From CAZCDS01 sp964497585 (GTDB lineage: Bacteria > Desulfobacterota > Desulfomonilia > Desulfomonilales > Desulfomonilaceae): 64,000 nucleotides of DNA. Shown here piece after piece: positions 8,463-17,594 of the stretch. The stretch covers positions 1 to 64,000 of the forward strand of contig CAZCDS010000028.1 in NCBI GenBank assembly GCA_964497585.1. Reading direction: 5' to 3'. Position 1 is the first letter of the stretch; each line of letters starts with the position of its first letter. The notes beneath the pieces were generated by a model, which was given only the letters and a program-made list of their open reading frames with translations, ran no database searches and was not told where the DNA came from. The translations under genes were made by a program, and so were the position numbers.

Positions 8463-10325
8463 ATGTTCATCGAGGAGATAAAGGGAAAGAAGTTCGCGGA
8501 GATTATAAGCTATTTCGGGCAACACCTTGCCTCCAGGGACCGCACGTTTCTCATGTTCAGGGGAGAAGATGACGAGGTCAATTACGTTTCCTATGGTGAT
8601 TACTACGAGAGATCGATCGATTACGCCAAGGTAATACGGAATTTCAGACGAGAAAAGGGCAGAGAGGACACGGATCGTTTTCACGTGGCTTTCTATATGC
8701 AGAACACACCGGAAGTCCTCTACCTTTTTGGCGCGTGTGCGTTAACGAACTCGACCCTCGTGGGCATCAACAACGCGCAGGTCGGCGAGAAGCTGGCCGC
8801 GGACATCAGAAACATTGATGTGGATGTGCTTTTTGCTGATGACGCGGAACAGCCGAGAACCAGGAGGACTTTTCTGGAGTCTGTGCTGGAGGTCCAACGA
8901 CGTTTTCCAATGCCATCGTTGTATCCGGATTATGTGGTGGCCCGAGAGAGGATACCCCAGAACCATCCCGAGGGTGTCGCCACGATCGAGGAGACGATCG
9001 ACCGGACCAAAAGCAACGAATTCGTTCCGGTGGAACCGGCCTCCGATGGGATCGCGGTCATCATATTCACTTCAGGCACCACGGGCGCTCCGAAAGGTAT
9101 AGAGGTAACATGGAAGAAGCTCTACGACGTTGGAATAGTGTGCACAGGCTTGGTCAACTACAATCCCGACGATGTGGGATATGTCTGTATGCCTCTTAAT
9201 CATTCGAACTCCCTTTACCTGAATGTGGCGCCGGCCCTGATGAACTGCGCGAAGCTCTTCATACGACGCAGGTTCAGCGCGAGTCAGTTCGTACGCGATC
9301 TGGAGGATTCCCGCGCGACGATATGGAACAGTGTGGGTGATCCTGTGATGTACGTTCTCAATACGGTCGGTGAGCAAGCAGACTACGCTCATCTTCCTTT
9401 AAGGACGGTCGCCAGCACCGGAACTAATGCACGGAATAGAGCTCTATTTTCGAGGATTTTCGGGTTGGAGATATTCTCGGAGATGTTCGGATCCACTGAG
9501 GTCGGAGCGGTGGCGATCGTCACTCCGGACACTCCGGAATACAGCGTGGGCAAGTACATTCCGGGCAGAGACATAAAGATCGTCAACCAATCAACTGGCC
9601 AGGAATGTGAACTGGCCCTCCTTGACGACCAGGGGGGCATAAGGAATTTCGACAGGGCGGTCGGAGAGATCGTGGTCAGCCAAGAATCCCTTGGGGATTC
9701 AGCCTTTACGGGCTACTATAATCTGCCGGAGGAAAGCGCGGAGAAAGTCGATGACGACGGATACTATCATATGGGCGATCTTGGGGCCGCGTTCGAAAAG
9801 AACGGCGGGCGCTTCCTAATGTTCCTCGGGAGAACCGGCACAGACAGGCTCCGTACCAAAGGGGAGAATTTCTCAACCACCTTTGTTGAAAGCATTATTC
9901 TGAAACACATGGAAGTGGTCAACTGCGCTGTTGTCGGCGTCCCTTTTGTTGACAGCAACGAAAACGACAATCCCCTTTACGTTATTGAGACCCCCCAACC
10001 GAGTGAGTTCGACATAGAAGGCTTCCACGACTATTGCACAAAGGAGTTGCCCACGTACGCCTTGCCCGGGTTCGTCCGTTTGATACCGGAACTGCCGACA
10101 ACCGAGACGCGAAAGATAAAGAAGATGCTCCTTCTCCACGATTTCGTGGAGAGAACCCCGGAAAAGGACCGGGATACTAACGACGTAATCTATGTTTTTG
10201 AGCCGGGAGGCATACGGGAGTTCAGGACGCAAGACTATAAACATTTCATGTCCGGGTGCGTCAATCCAACCGTCCGGAACAGATTTGTTGCGGTGACAGG
10301 AAGGACGGACTTGTTCACGAAATAA
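8463..10325 (+). CDS. AMP-forming acyl-CoA synthetase (long-chain fatty-acid type)
   Basis: A 620-residue adenylate-forming ligase that would activate a carboxylic acid to its CoA ester through an acyl-AMP. The P-loop-like signature is IFTSGTTGAPKGIE (near residue 200), the A5-like block is EMFGSTEVGAVA, and the hinge is YYHMGDLGAAFEKNGGRFLMFLGRTGTDRLRTKGEN. The overall shape, with NCAVVGVPF near the end, is closest to the VLACS/FadD6 (SLC27-like) branch, but the exact substrate is unknown. The start at 8463 has GGGAGGAG six bases upstream. It completes a methyltransferase-PAP2-ligase run suggestive of lipid metabolism. Confidence 0.9.
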   Translation: MFIEEIKGKKFAEIISYFGQHLASRDRTFLMFRGEDDEVNYVSYGDYYERSIDYAKVIRNFRREKGREDTDRFHVAFYMQNTPEVLYLFGACALTNSTLVGINNAQVGEKLAADIRNIDVDVLFADDAEQPRTRRTFLESVLEVQRRFPMPSLYPDYVVARERIPQNHPEGVATIEETIDRTKSNEFVPVEPASDGIAVIIFTSGTTGAPKGIEVTWKKLYDVGIVCTGLVNYNPDDVGYVCMPLNHSNSLYLNVAPALMNCAKLFIRRRFSASQFVRDLEDSRATIWNSVGDPVMYVLNTVGEQADYAHLPLRTVASTGTNARNRALFSRIFGLEIFSEMFGSTEVGAVAIVTPDTPEYSVGKYIPGRDIKIVNQSTGQECELALLDDQGGIRNFDRAVGEIVVSQESLGDSAFTGYYNLPEESAEKVDDDGYYHMGDLGAAFEKNGGRFLMFLGRTGTDRLRTKGENFSTTFVESIILKHMEVVNCAVVGVPFVDSNENDNPLYVIETPQPSEFDIEGFHDYCTKELPTYALPGFVRLIPELPTTETRKIKKMLLLHDFVERTPEKDRDTNDVIYVFEPGGIREFRTQDYKHFMSGCVNPTVRNRFVAVTGRTDLFTK

Positions 10326-10538
10326 CAATCCGGGTATTGATCCCGTGGACCGCGTCGAAATCTGCGTACAAAGTGATTGCTCTCACCCTGCCCTCTCCCT
10401 CCAGAGGAGAACGTTTTCGGTACCCCTTCCACTGACCGGACGCGAAAGGGGCAACCGTCCGATACCAACGGGCTTTCAAAGAAGTGACAGCGGCAGGTCG
10501 ACATACCTGAATCTCATTGATTCGAAAGCGCGTCGGTA

Positions 10539-11516
10539 TCAGCCGTAACGGTGCTCATCGGGGATGTCTATGTTGATGGCCTTCTCGACGATCCAGAGGG
10601 GACGTTCCTTGGCTTCCGTGTAGATGTGGCCGATGTACTCGCCAAGCACACCTATGGCAAAGAGCGTCAGTCCCATGTTTGCCAGGAGGAGCAGGACGAC
10701 GGTCAATATTCCGTGCGCCTTGGTTCCGTAGGTGAGGTACACGGCAAAATATCCGAGCGCAGCGAGCACCGCGAGTACCATGACGAGCAGCCCGAGGGCC
10801 ATGAAGAGCCGCAGGGGTCTCACCGAGAAGTTGCAGATGGACTGGAGAGCGTACGGGAGCAACTGTCTGATCGGCATTTTGCTCTCGCCAAACTTTCGAG
10901 GTCGCCGCTCGTACTGGATCGCATATTTGCGGAATCCGACCCAATGAGCCAACCCGCGCATGTACCGGTTTCGCTCCTGGAGTCGGTTGAGCGCGTTGAC
11001 GACCTGCCGGTCCATGAGCCTGAAATCCGCGGAACGCCCGGGCAGCGAAAGATCGGACAACGAATCGACGAGCCAATAGTACAGGTTCCCGAGGGTCTTG
11101 CGTGCCCATGAAGCTCCCTGCCATTCGGTGTACACCCCGTACACGATGGAATATCCCTCTTTCCATTTCTTTATGAATTCGCGGATGAGGTCCGGAGGGT
11201 CTTCAAGGTCGCTCCACATGGTGACGACCGCGTCACCCTTACTGTAGCGAAGACCCGCGGCCATGGAGTGTTCCGCGGTAAAGTTCCGGCTGAACTTGAC
11301 GTAGCGCCAGCGAGGATCCTTTTCGCAGATCTCCTGGCACCGTTCTCCCGTGGCGTCGAAGGAATCGTTGTCGATGACAAGAACCTCGTAGTCGCAGTCC
11401 GTCTCCGACATCACCCGGGTGATCTCGTCATAGCACAGAGGGATATTGTCCTCTTCGTTGAATGCGGGCAGAATGATCGAGATCAACGCGCGTTTGTGTT
11501 CGCTTGGATTTTCCAT
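10539..11516 (-). CDS. GtrB/DPM1-like family 2 glycosyltransferase
   Basis: A 325-residue membrane glycosyltransferase. The GT2 catalytic domain has SIILPAFNEEDNI at the N-terminus, VLVIDNDSFDATGE, MWSDLEDPPDLI (DxD-type metal site) and a RxxRYMRGLAHWVGFRK-like acceptor segment. Two C-terminal transmembrane helices (about residues 230-305) and the tail GEYIGHIYTEAKERPLWIV are typical of polyisoprenyl-phosphate hexose synthases such as GtrB and ArnC. It is the last gene of the murA-to-GT2 run, directly after rfbH, and probably loads a sugar on undecaprenyl phosphate for surface glycan. GTG at 11519 and ATG at 11516 are adjacent; the ATG is preferred. Confidence 0.9.
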   Translation of the reverse strand: MENPSEHKRALISIILPAFNEEDNIPLCYDEITRVMSETDCDYEVLVIDNDSFDATGERCQEICEKDPRWRYVKFSRNFTAEHSMAAGLRYSKGDAVVTMWSDLEDPPDLIREFIKKWKEGYSIVYGVYTEWQGASWARKTLGNLYYWLVDSLSDLSLPGRSADFRLMDRQVVNALNRLQERNRYMRGLAHWVGFRKYAIQYERRPRKFGESKMPIRQLLPYALQSICNFSVRPLRLFMALGLLVMVLAVLAALGYFAVYLTYGTKAHGILTVVLLLLANMGLTLFAIGVLGEYIGHIYTEAKERPLWIVEKAINIDIPDEHRYG

Positions 11517-11571
11517 CACACCCTATGACGGGGCAGGGGAGCCAGCCCCATCCCTTTAAAGACTCACCGTA

Positions 11572-12882
11572 TCAAAAGGCCCCGGCCAGTCCGGAAAGCT
11601 TTGCGGCGAGGTACGACCGGGATTCCGCGTCAAGCCCCGGGTACACACCCACGAAGAATGTCCTCTCCATGATGATATTGCTGTTCTCCAGCGACCCTAC
11701 CGTCCGGTGTCGAATGTTCTGGTAGGCCGGCTGGCAGAGCAGATTGCCTCCGAAGAGCTGCCTGGTTTGGATCCTGTTTTGCTCGAGGTATTGGACCACT
11801 CCGCGGCGATCGACCGGCGCATCTTCGGTCAGTGTGAGCAGGAGACCGAACCAACTCGGTACCGAGCCCGGGGTTGCTTCTTGAACGAGCAGCCAAGGGA
11901 CCTTGTACGCGGCTGCCGCGAGTACTTCCCGGTTCTCGCGCCGCGCGCGCACGAACGCGGGAAGCTTCTCGAGCTGGACAATCCCGATCGCGGCCTGCGG
12001 ATCGAGGGGCTTGAGGTTGTATCCCAGGTGACTGTATACGTACTTGTGGTCGTACCCGTAAGGCAATGAGCCGTGTTGACCGGAGAACCTCCGGCCGCAC
12101 GTGTTGTCATGCCCGGAATCGCACCAGCAGTCCCTACCCCAGTCCCGAAGGCTCAGCACGATTCGCCTGAGCAGCGGGTCGTCCGTTAGAATCGCGCCGC
12201 CCTCTCCCATGGTAATGTGATGGGGCGGATAGAAGCTGCACGTGGCCAAATGCCCGAAGGAACCTGTAGGCCGTCCCCGGTATTCACTTCCGAGCGCGTC
12301 GCAGTTGTCTTCAATAAGATAAAGATCGTTTGAACGGCAGAAATCGAGGACCTCGTCGATTTCAAAGGGATTTCCCATGGTATGGGCGATCATCACCGCG
12401 CGGGTCTTGGGGCTGAGGGCTCGCTCGAGCGCAGACACCTCCACGTTGACCGTCCGCAGATCCACATCCACAAAGACGGGGATGCATCCGTACTGGACAA
12501 TGGGATTGACCGTGGTGGGGAACCCCGCGGCAACAGTAATGACTTCATCGCCCTGATGCAGCGGATTATCCAGCAAGTGGCTCGTCAACGCGGCCATGGC
12601 CAGGAGGTTTGCTGACGAGCCCGAATTGACGAGGGTGCAAAAGCGAGTCCCGATGAATTCGGCCAGTCGTTTCTCGAACTCCGCACCGTATTCGCCGAGG
12701 GTGAGCCACATGTCGAGCATAGCGTCGATCGCGGCAACGATCTCCCGCTCGTCGAACACGCGCCCGGCATAGGGAACCGGCGACTCGCCCGGCACAAATC
12801 GGCCGGTCCGCCGTCTGAGAACCCCGATCTCCCGGGTCAGTTCCTGTATTTGTGCTCTGAGTTCTTTTTCTCGTTCGCCCAT
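11572..12882 (-). CDS. rfbH: CDP-4-keto-6-deoxy-D-glucose-3-dehydrase (E1), [2Fe-2S] PMP enzyme
   Basis: A 436-residue member of the DegT/DnrJ aminotransferase fold that removes the C3 hydroxyl during CDP-3,6-dideoxyhexose synthesis. Two diagnostic features are present. The PLP lysine is replaced by His in FYPPHHITMGEGG, as in E1. The cluster motif C-X57-C-X-C-X7-C is exact: one Cys in EDNCDALG, then CWC and the C of HDNTC. The reading frame extends 22 codons upstream; I chose MGEREKEL because the extension is Arg/His-rich and unlike the family. rfbF lies 142 bases upstream, but rfbG, the dehydratase that makes the substrate, is absent from the window. Confidence 0.93.
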   Translation of the reverse strand: MGEREKELRAQIQELTREIGVLRRRTGRFVPGESPVPYAGRVFDEREIVAAIDAMLDMWLTLGEYGAEFEKRLAEFIGTRFCTLVNSGSSANLLAMAALTSHLLDNPLHQGDEVITVAAGFPTTVNPIVQYGCIPVFVDVDLRTVNVEVSALERALSPKTRAVMIAHTMGNPFEIDEVLDFCRSNDLYLIEDNCDALGSEYRGRPTGSFGHLATCSFYPPHHITMGEGGAILTDDPLLRRIVLSLRDWGRDCWCDSGHDNTCGRRFSGQHGSLPYGYDHKYVYSHLGYNLKPLDPQAAIGIVQLEKLPAFVRARRENREVLAAAAYKVPWLLVQEATPGSVPSWFGLLLTLTEDAPVDRRGVVQYLEQNRIQTRQLFGGNLLCQPAYQNIRHRTVGSLENSNIIMERTFFVGVYPGLDAESRSYLAAKLSGLAGAF

Positions 12883-13024
12883 CCGGTTCTCACGTCTTCG
12901 ATGCGCGCGTGCGTGGGATGATATATGAGCGCGGGCCACGCCGTGCAACTACGATCCCCCACCACCGTCGGAACGGAACTCGACACCACAGGGGTATTCC
13001 CTCAGGGGACAACTCCCTGTGGCC

Positions 13025-13846
13025 TCACCAGATCTTCCAGCGAGCCCTGCCGCTTTCCCAGATCTCGTTGAGAAGATGATATTCCCGAGGGGTGTCCATG
13101 CACTGCCAGAAGCCGTCGTGCTCGAACACACCAAGCTGCCCGTCGGCAGCCAGTCGCGAGAGAGTTTCCGATTCGAGAACGAGATCCGGGCGGTCGTCGA
13201 AGTAGTCCCATACGCGGTTCGCATCAAAAACCATGAATCCGCCGTTTATCCTATCCGCCGACATGGGGGGCTTCTCGTCGAACGCGGTTATCTTGCAGTC
13301 TATACACTCGATTTTCCCGAACCGGCTGGCCACCCGCACCCCCGTGAGGGTCCCCGTCAGCCCCGATTGCACGTGCTGGGAGAGGAGTGCGCCAAGATTC
13401 ACATCACCAACGCCGTCTCCGTACGTGAGGCAGAAGTGCGAACAGCCTTTCAGGTACTGCCGTATGCGTCGGACACGCCCGCCCGTCATCGTATGCTCAC
13501 CCGTATCCGCAAGCGTCACTCGCCAATGGGCCTCCTCCACATCGTTGTGGAACTCCAGCTCCGCATGACTGCCCAGGGAAATGGAGATATCCGACAACAT
13601 CATGCGGTAGTTGAGGAAGAACTCCTTGATCAACCACCCCTTGTATCCCAGACAGAGCACAAAGTTGGTGAACCCGTGGGACGCGTAGATCTTCATGATG
13701 TGCCACAGTATCGGCCTCCCACCGATGGGAATCATCGGCTTGGGAATCACCTCGCTCACCTCTCGGATCCGCGTTCCCTGTCCACCGCACAGGATCACAA
13801 CGGGAATGGAATCAGGTTTTATCGACAGTTGGTTTGTTTTCGACAT
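13025..13846 (-). CDS. rfbF: glucose-1-phosphate cytidylyltransferase
   Basis: A 273-residue nucleotidyltransferase that makes CDP-glucose from CTP and glucose-1-phosphate, the first step of the CDP-6-deoxyhexose branch. The signature VVILCGGQGTRIREVSE and PKPMIPIGGRPILWHIMK lies near the N-terminus; FCLTYGDGVGDVN supplies the metal-binding aspartate; the length is usual for RfbF. It starts 19 bases after the hisH stop, so it is cotranscribed with the histidine genes, and rfbH follows. Confidence 0.95.
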   Translation of the reverse strand: MSKTNQLSIKPDSIPVVILCGGQGTRIREVSEVIPKPMIPIGGRPILWHIMKIYASHGFTNFVLCLGYKGWLIKEFFLNYRMMLSDISISLGSHAELEFHNDVEEAHWRVTLADTGEHTMTGGRVRRIRQYLKGCSHFCLTYGDGVGDVNLGALLSQHVQSGLTGTLTGVRVASRFGKIECIDCKITAFDEKPPMSADRINGGFMVFDANRVWDYFDDRPDLVLESETLSRLAADGQLGVFEHDGFWQCMDTPREYHLLNEIWESGRARWKIW

Positions 13847-13865
13847 GACTCCGTATGCGGGCCGG

Positions 13866-14471
13866 CTAGAGTTGTGAGAAATTAGCCAGAATTTGCAATC
13901 CTATGGACTGGCTTTTTTCAGGGTGAAACTGCACCGCGAATATGTTTTCCCTGCGCACCGCACAGGTAAAGGTTATCCCGTACTCGGTCTCAGCTGCGAC
14001 ATCGCGCCTGTCGGCCGGGTCAACGTAGAAGGAGTGCACAAAATAAAAATGGGACCCGTTCTCGATTCCCCTGAAAATCGGCACATCCCCCTTGAAATGG
14101 ACCTCGTTCCATCCCATATGCGGAATGGTCAGCCCCATGCTCCTGTCGAAGGCCTTTACCTTTCCCGGTACAAGCTTGAGCCCTTCGTGGGTCCCGAATT
14201 CCTCCGATTCGTCGAAGAGGAGCTGCAATCCGAGACAAATGCCGAGAAAAGGCCTTCCCGATTTGATGAATTCAACGACAGGGTCCACCAGCTCGAGCCC
14301 TCGCAGATTCTCCATGCACTGAGGAAAGGCGCCCACGCCGGGAAGAACCAACTTATCAGCCGTGCGGACCTCTTCCTGATCGCGGGAGACGACCGCGACG
14401 GCTCCGACGTTCTCGAATCCCTTCTGGACGCTGCGCAGATTGCCCATTCCGTAGTCAACGATCACTATCAT
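13866..14471 (-). CDS. hisH: imidazole glycerol phosphate synthase glutaminase subunit
   Basis: A 201-residue class I glutamine amidotransferase that hydrolyses glutamine and passes ammonia to HisF in histidine synthesis. The glycine-rich VDYGMGNLRSV start, the nucleophile in GICLGLQLLFDES and the FHPEKSQ His-Glu pair are all intact. The partner hisF is not in the window. It lies 93 bases after hisB and is followed by rfbF. HisH homologues also occur in surface-sugar clusters with a second HisF, but the adjacent hisB favours the histidine role. Confidence 0.95.
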   Translation of the reverse strand: MIVIVDYGMGNLRSVQKGFENVGAVAVVSRDQEEVRTADKLVLPGVGAFPQCMENLRGLELVDPVVEFIKSGRPFLGICLGLQLLFDESEEFGTHEGLKLVPGKVKAFDRSMGLTIPHMGWNEVHFKGDVPIFRGIENGSHFYFVHSFYVDPADRRDVAAETEYGITFTCAVRRENIFAVQFHPEKSQSIGLQILANFSQL

Positions 14472-14564
14472 GTATACACCGACATTGCTTCTCTTCGTTC
14501 CCGGGGGACCGACGCCGCTGAAACGGTTCCTGCCGTCCGCAGACGCCCGCCGGGCGAGGGGACA

Positions 14565-15152
14565 CTATTTCAGGACGCCCTTTGTCGACGGAACATCCTT
14601 CACCCGGGGATCTCGTTCCACCGCATCCCCCAGTGCCCTGCCAAGCGCCTTGAAAATGGCCTCTGCAGCGTGGTGGGGATTCTCCGCGGCTTGGACCGAC
14701 GCGTGGAGCGTTATGCCCGCCCTGTCTGCTAACGCCCTGAGAAAAACGGGGATCAGATCCAGCAGGAACTCCCCCGCTCTCCGGTCATCCAACGGATTTG
14801 CATAGACCAGGAACGCACGACCCGAGAGATCTAATGCCACCGTCGCTAGGGCTTCGTCCATGGGAACGATTGCGGACCCATACCGGCGAATACCGGACTT
14901 GTCCCCGAGCGCCTCCCGGAGCGCCTCCCCCAGGCAAATGCCCACATCCTCCACCGTGTGATGGTGATCGACGTGTACGTCTCCCCGTGCCCGAACTTCG
15001 AGATCGAAGAGCCCGTGCCGTGCAACATGATCGAGCATGTGGTCAAAGAATCCGATTCCCGTTTCAATGGTTCGTTTGCCCGACCCATCGAGCTTCAGGG
15101 CCACCTTGATGTCCGTTTCCGACGTCTTTCTGGAGACTTTACCGCTTCTCAT
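14565..15152 (-). CDS. hisB: imidazoleglycerol-phosphate dehydratase
   Basis: A 195-residue monofunctional HisB, which dehydrates imidazoleglycerol phosphate in histidine synthesis. Both metal-binding repeats are visible: GFFDHMLDH with VDHHHTVEDVGICLGEAL in the first half, and ENPHHAAEAIFKALGRAL near the C-terminus. Upstream in-frame starts exist (ATG at 15182, GTG at 15194), but beginning at 15152 gives the usual length and the usual short lead before the conserved KRTIETGIGFFDH. It follows murA on the same strand. Confidence 0.93.
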   Translation of the reverse strand: MRSGKVSRKTSETDIKVALKLDGSGKRTIETGIGFFDHMLDHVARHGLFDLEVRARGDVHVDHHHTVEDVGICLGEALREALGDKSGIRRYGSAIVPMDEALATVALDLSGRAFLVYANPLDDRRAGEFLLDLIPVFLRALADRAGITLHASVQAAENPHHAAEAIFKALGRALGDAVERDPRVKDVPSTKGVLK

Positions 15153-15231
15153 AAGCCACTTGCACCCACGCCCTTTCCGCATCGATGCCTGCACTGAGTC
15201 TTCCGACGGAGCCGCATGGGTTGAACCGATG

Positions 15232-16497
15232 CTAGATCATCTCATCCTTTTCACGCGCGATGTCGGCTCCCAGGAGAGCAAGTTTCTTCTCGATCTGTTC
15301 GTATCCACGATCCAAGTGGTACACGCGGTGGACCTGGGTCACACCCTCGGCTGCCAAACCAGCCAAGATAAGGCTTGCACTAGCCCTCAGATCCGTTGCC
15401 TGGACGTGCGCGCCGGACAAACAGTCCACCCCCTTCACGTTCGCCATCCTCCCGGTGACCCGGATGTCCGCACCCATGCGAACGAGTTCCTGAACGTGCA
15501 TGAACCGATTCTCAAATACATTCTCAGTGATCTGGCAATTTCCCTCCGACATCGACATGAGCGCCATGTACTGGGCCTGAAAATCCGTGGCAAAACCGGG
15601 ATAGGGATTCGTCGCCACATCGCTGCTCTTGATCCATCCGTTCGAGCAGACCCGCACGGATTCGTCGCCCGTCTCCACTCTCAATCCGACTTCGTCGAGT
15701 TTTTGCAACAGCGCGGCGACATGGACCGGCACGCATCCATTCACTGTCACGTCTCCGCGGGTAATCGCACCGGCCATGAGGAAGGTTCCCACTTCGATCC
15801 TGTCGGCCATCACTTCGTGGACTATTCCGCGGAGCCGATCCGTACCCTCGATGCGTATCGTGTCGGTACCCGCCCCTTCGATGCGTCCCCCCATCCGGTT
15901 GATGACGTGGGCCAACTCCGCAACTTCTGGCTCGATTGCGCAGTTCCTCAGTACCGTGGTCCCTTTGGCCAGCGCGGCTGCCATCATGATGTTTTCCGTG
16001 CCGGTGACCGTGTTGAGGTCAAAGACGAATTCAGTCCCCCGCAGCCTTTGAGCCCTGGCTTTCACGTAGCCCTGATCAAGCTCTATGTTGGCTCCTAACG
16101 CCTCAAGGCCCTTCAGATGCTGGTCGATCGGTCGAGCGCCGATCGCACACCCACCCGGAAGACTGACATCGGCCCTTCCTTCTCGGGCAACAAGGGGCCC
16201 CAGAGCGAGCACCGACGCGCGCATGGTCTTGACCAGCTCATAGGGAGCGGTGTGATCTAAGATTTCGCCGGCTTTGATCCTCAGGGTGCCGGGAACGAAG
16301 TCGTCCAGTCTTACTCCCAATTGGAGCAACAACTGTTTCGTCGTTCTGATGTCCCGCAGGGACGGGATCCTGTGGAATGTCATCTCGTCCCCAGTGAGGA
16401 GGGCAGCGCACATCAGCGGCAATATCGCGTTCTTTGCCCCGCTCGCCTGGACTTCACCTTTGAGCGGCTTTCCACCCCGGATCACGATCTTTTCCAT
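15232..16497 (-). CDS. murA: UDP-N-acetylglucosamine 1-carboxyvinyltransferase
   Basis: A 421-residue MurA, which transfers enolpyruvate to UDP-GlcNAc in the first committed step of peptidoglycan synthesis. The N-terminal KPLKGEVQASGAKNAILP segment, the catalytic-loop cysteine in LPGGCAIGARPID (fosfomycin target) and DLRASASLILAGL are all present. The start at 16497 gives the normal MEKIVIRGG opening; the frame extends ten codons further. It heads the minus-strand murA-hisB-hisH run, a gene order seen in deltaproteobacteria. Confidence 0.95.
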   Translation of the reverse strand: MEKIVIRGGKPLKGEVQASGAKNAILPLMCAALLTGDEMTFHRIPSLRDIRTTKQLLLQLGVRLDDFVPGTLRIKAGEILDHTAPYELVKTMRASVLALGPLVAREGRADVSLPGGCAIGARPIDQHLKGLEALGANIELDQGYVKARAQRLRGTEFVFDLNTVTGTENIMMAAALAKGTTVLRNCAIEPEVAELAHVINRMGGRIEGAGTDTIRIEGTDRLRGIVHEVMADRIEVGTFLMAGAITRGDVTVNGCVPVHVAALLQKLDEVGLRVETGDESVRVCSNGWIKSSDVATNPYPGFATDFQAQYMALMSMSEGNCQITENVFENRFMHVQELVRMGADIRVTGRMANVKGVDCLSGAHVQATDLRASASLILAGLAAEGVTQVHRVYHLDRGYEQIEKKLALLGADIAREKDEMI

Positions 16498-17174
16498 GCG
16501 TTCGGTCCCTTCCCGACGAGAGTCCAAGGGATTTGGGGAGTAACGCGAGCATTAATACCTGGTGTTCTGAGTCATTGTCCGCGCGTGGGCCTCCGTCACT
16601 CGCCCCACCCGCATATACCATCTTCGGGCCTGCCACGCAACCGGTTCGCCAGGCTCAAGGGAGGTTCGTACAGTACACCGAGGGCTGCACAGAAGCGGGT
16701 CCACTTCCGGCTGACGTCTCTTTCTCTGGCCATACCCGAGAATGTCCACTTTCTTTACAGTGTCGCCCGCGTTGTTGACAATTCTGGGGTAAGGCAAGGA
16801 TCGTGCCAAATGAGAAATGCCCGTTGACTGCCTGTTCAGCCCCTCAGACCGCTCGGCTCAATCGTGGTGTGGCTCTTGCATTGTTTCTTACTCGGATAAG
16901 TGGGTCAGTCACGGGGACAATGCTTCATGCCCCGGCCCTCTGAGGAATCCCTGAGTCAAAGGCGACAGCAGTATCATTGATGGGATTTTGGTGAACGAAG
17001 TCAAAGATTGCTCCCCTCTGACCCAGGGGGGGCAGGGGGGGAGTCACTCTCCTCCCGTGGCGTATGCCCCGGGAAAAACTGTGTACGCTCCCTGCTGGGA
17101 GCACTTTTAAGCCGCCTTTCCGCACGGTCACCCCACGTCGGAAGGGAAGGCTTATTTGTGTACAAGGAGGCTGG
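16498..17174. other. 677-base intergenic region between divergent murA and HU genes
   Basis: No convincing gene. An 85-codon minus-strand frame at 16552-16809 lacks family motifs. A minus-strand TTGTCA with TGTAAA-like spacing around 16760-16785 could serve murA. Two runs of seven G (17026-17032 and 17035-17041) separated by CA stand out, as does a GCTCCC-TGCT-GGGAGC hairpin at 17087-17102 followed by a short T run, just upstream of the HU gene. Confidence 0.5.
17087..17102 (+). terminator. short hairpin upstream of HU gene
   Basis: Arms GCTCCC and GGGAGC enclose TGCT and are followed by ACTTTTAAG. It lies about 70 bases before the HU start, so it could be a leader attenuator or just the end of an upstream transcript. 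Evidence is structural only. Confidence 0.3.
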
Positions 17175-17462
17175 ATGATGACGAAACCGGAAATCGTGCA
17201 ACTCATTTCCGAACGAGCCGGAATTTCCAAAAAGGCGGCTACCCAGGCACTCGAGGCCTTCGTCGGGACGATTCACAACTCCCTGAAAGCGAGAAACGGG
17301 AGGATACGGATCTCTGAACTCGGAACCTTCCGCGTCGTCGAGATGAATGCCCGCAGAGGGGTAAATCCTCAAACACTGAAGGAAATGACGATTCCCCCTA
17401 TGCGCCTTCCCCGGTTTTCCCCCGCCAAGGCACTCAAACGGATCGTCGCTAAGACAAAGTGA
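17175..17462 (+). CDS. HU/IHF-family DNA-binding protein
   Basis: A 95-residue histone-like protein that bends or compacts DNA. The N-terminal helices contain IVQLISERAGISKKAATQAL, the body has ISELGTFRVVEMNARRGVNPQT, and the arm carries the RxGxNPxT DNA-intercalating motif followed by FSPAKALKRIV. The start at 17175 has AAGGAGG five bases upstream; a second in-frame ATG follows immediately. A strong hairpin lies 32 bases beyond the stop codon. HU and IHF subunits cannot be separated from the sequence alone. Confidence 0.95.
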   Translation: MMTKPEIVQLISERAGISKKAATQALEAFVGTIHNSLKARNGRIRISELGTFRVVEMNARRGVNPQTLKEMTIPPMRLPRFSPAKALKRIVAKTK

Positions 17463-17494
17463 GTGAAATAATTTCGCTTTCCAAAAGACAATCC

Positions 17495-17527
17495 GAGGAG
17501 GCCACTTCTTGCAGGAAGGGCCTCCTC
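17495..17527 (+). terminator. strong hairpin behind HU gene
   Basis: A nine-pair perfect stem GAGGAGGCC/GGCCTCCTC encloses a loop that itself can pair CTTC with GAAG. The downstream bases are not a T run, so it is a transcription-end or mRNA-stabilising hairpin rather than a classical intrinsic terminator. Confidence 0.55.
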
Positions 17528-17594
17528 ACCTTAGCCTAATTACGTCTCTCAAGCGGAGATCCGAGGACGGAGAGGACTGGCAGACGCATGGATA

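Noticed and set aside
16552..16809. 85-codon minus-strand frame upstream of murA
   Set aside because: A short stretch (VKKVDILGYG) looks protein-like but there is no family match, good start signal or conserved pattern.
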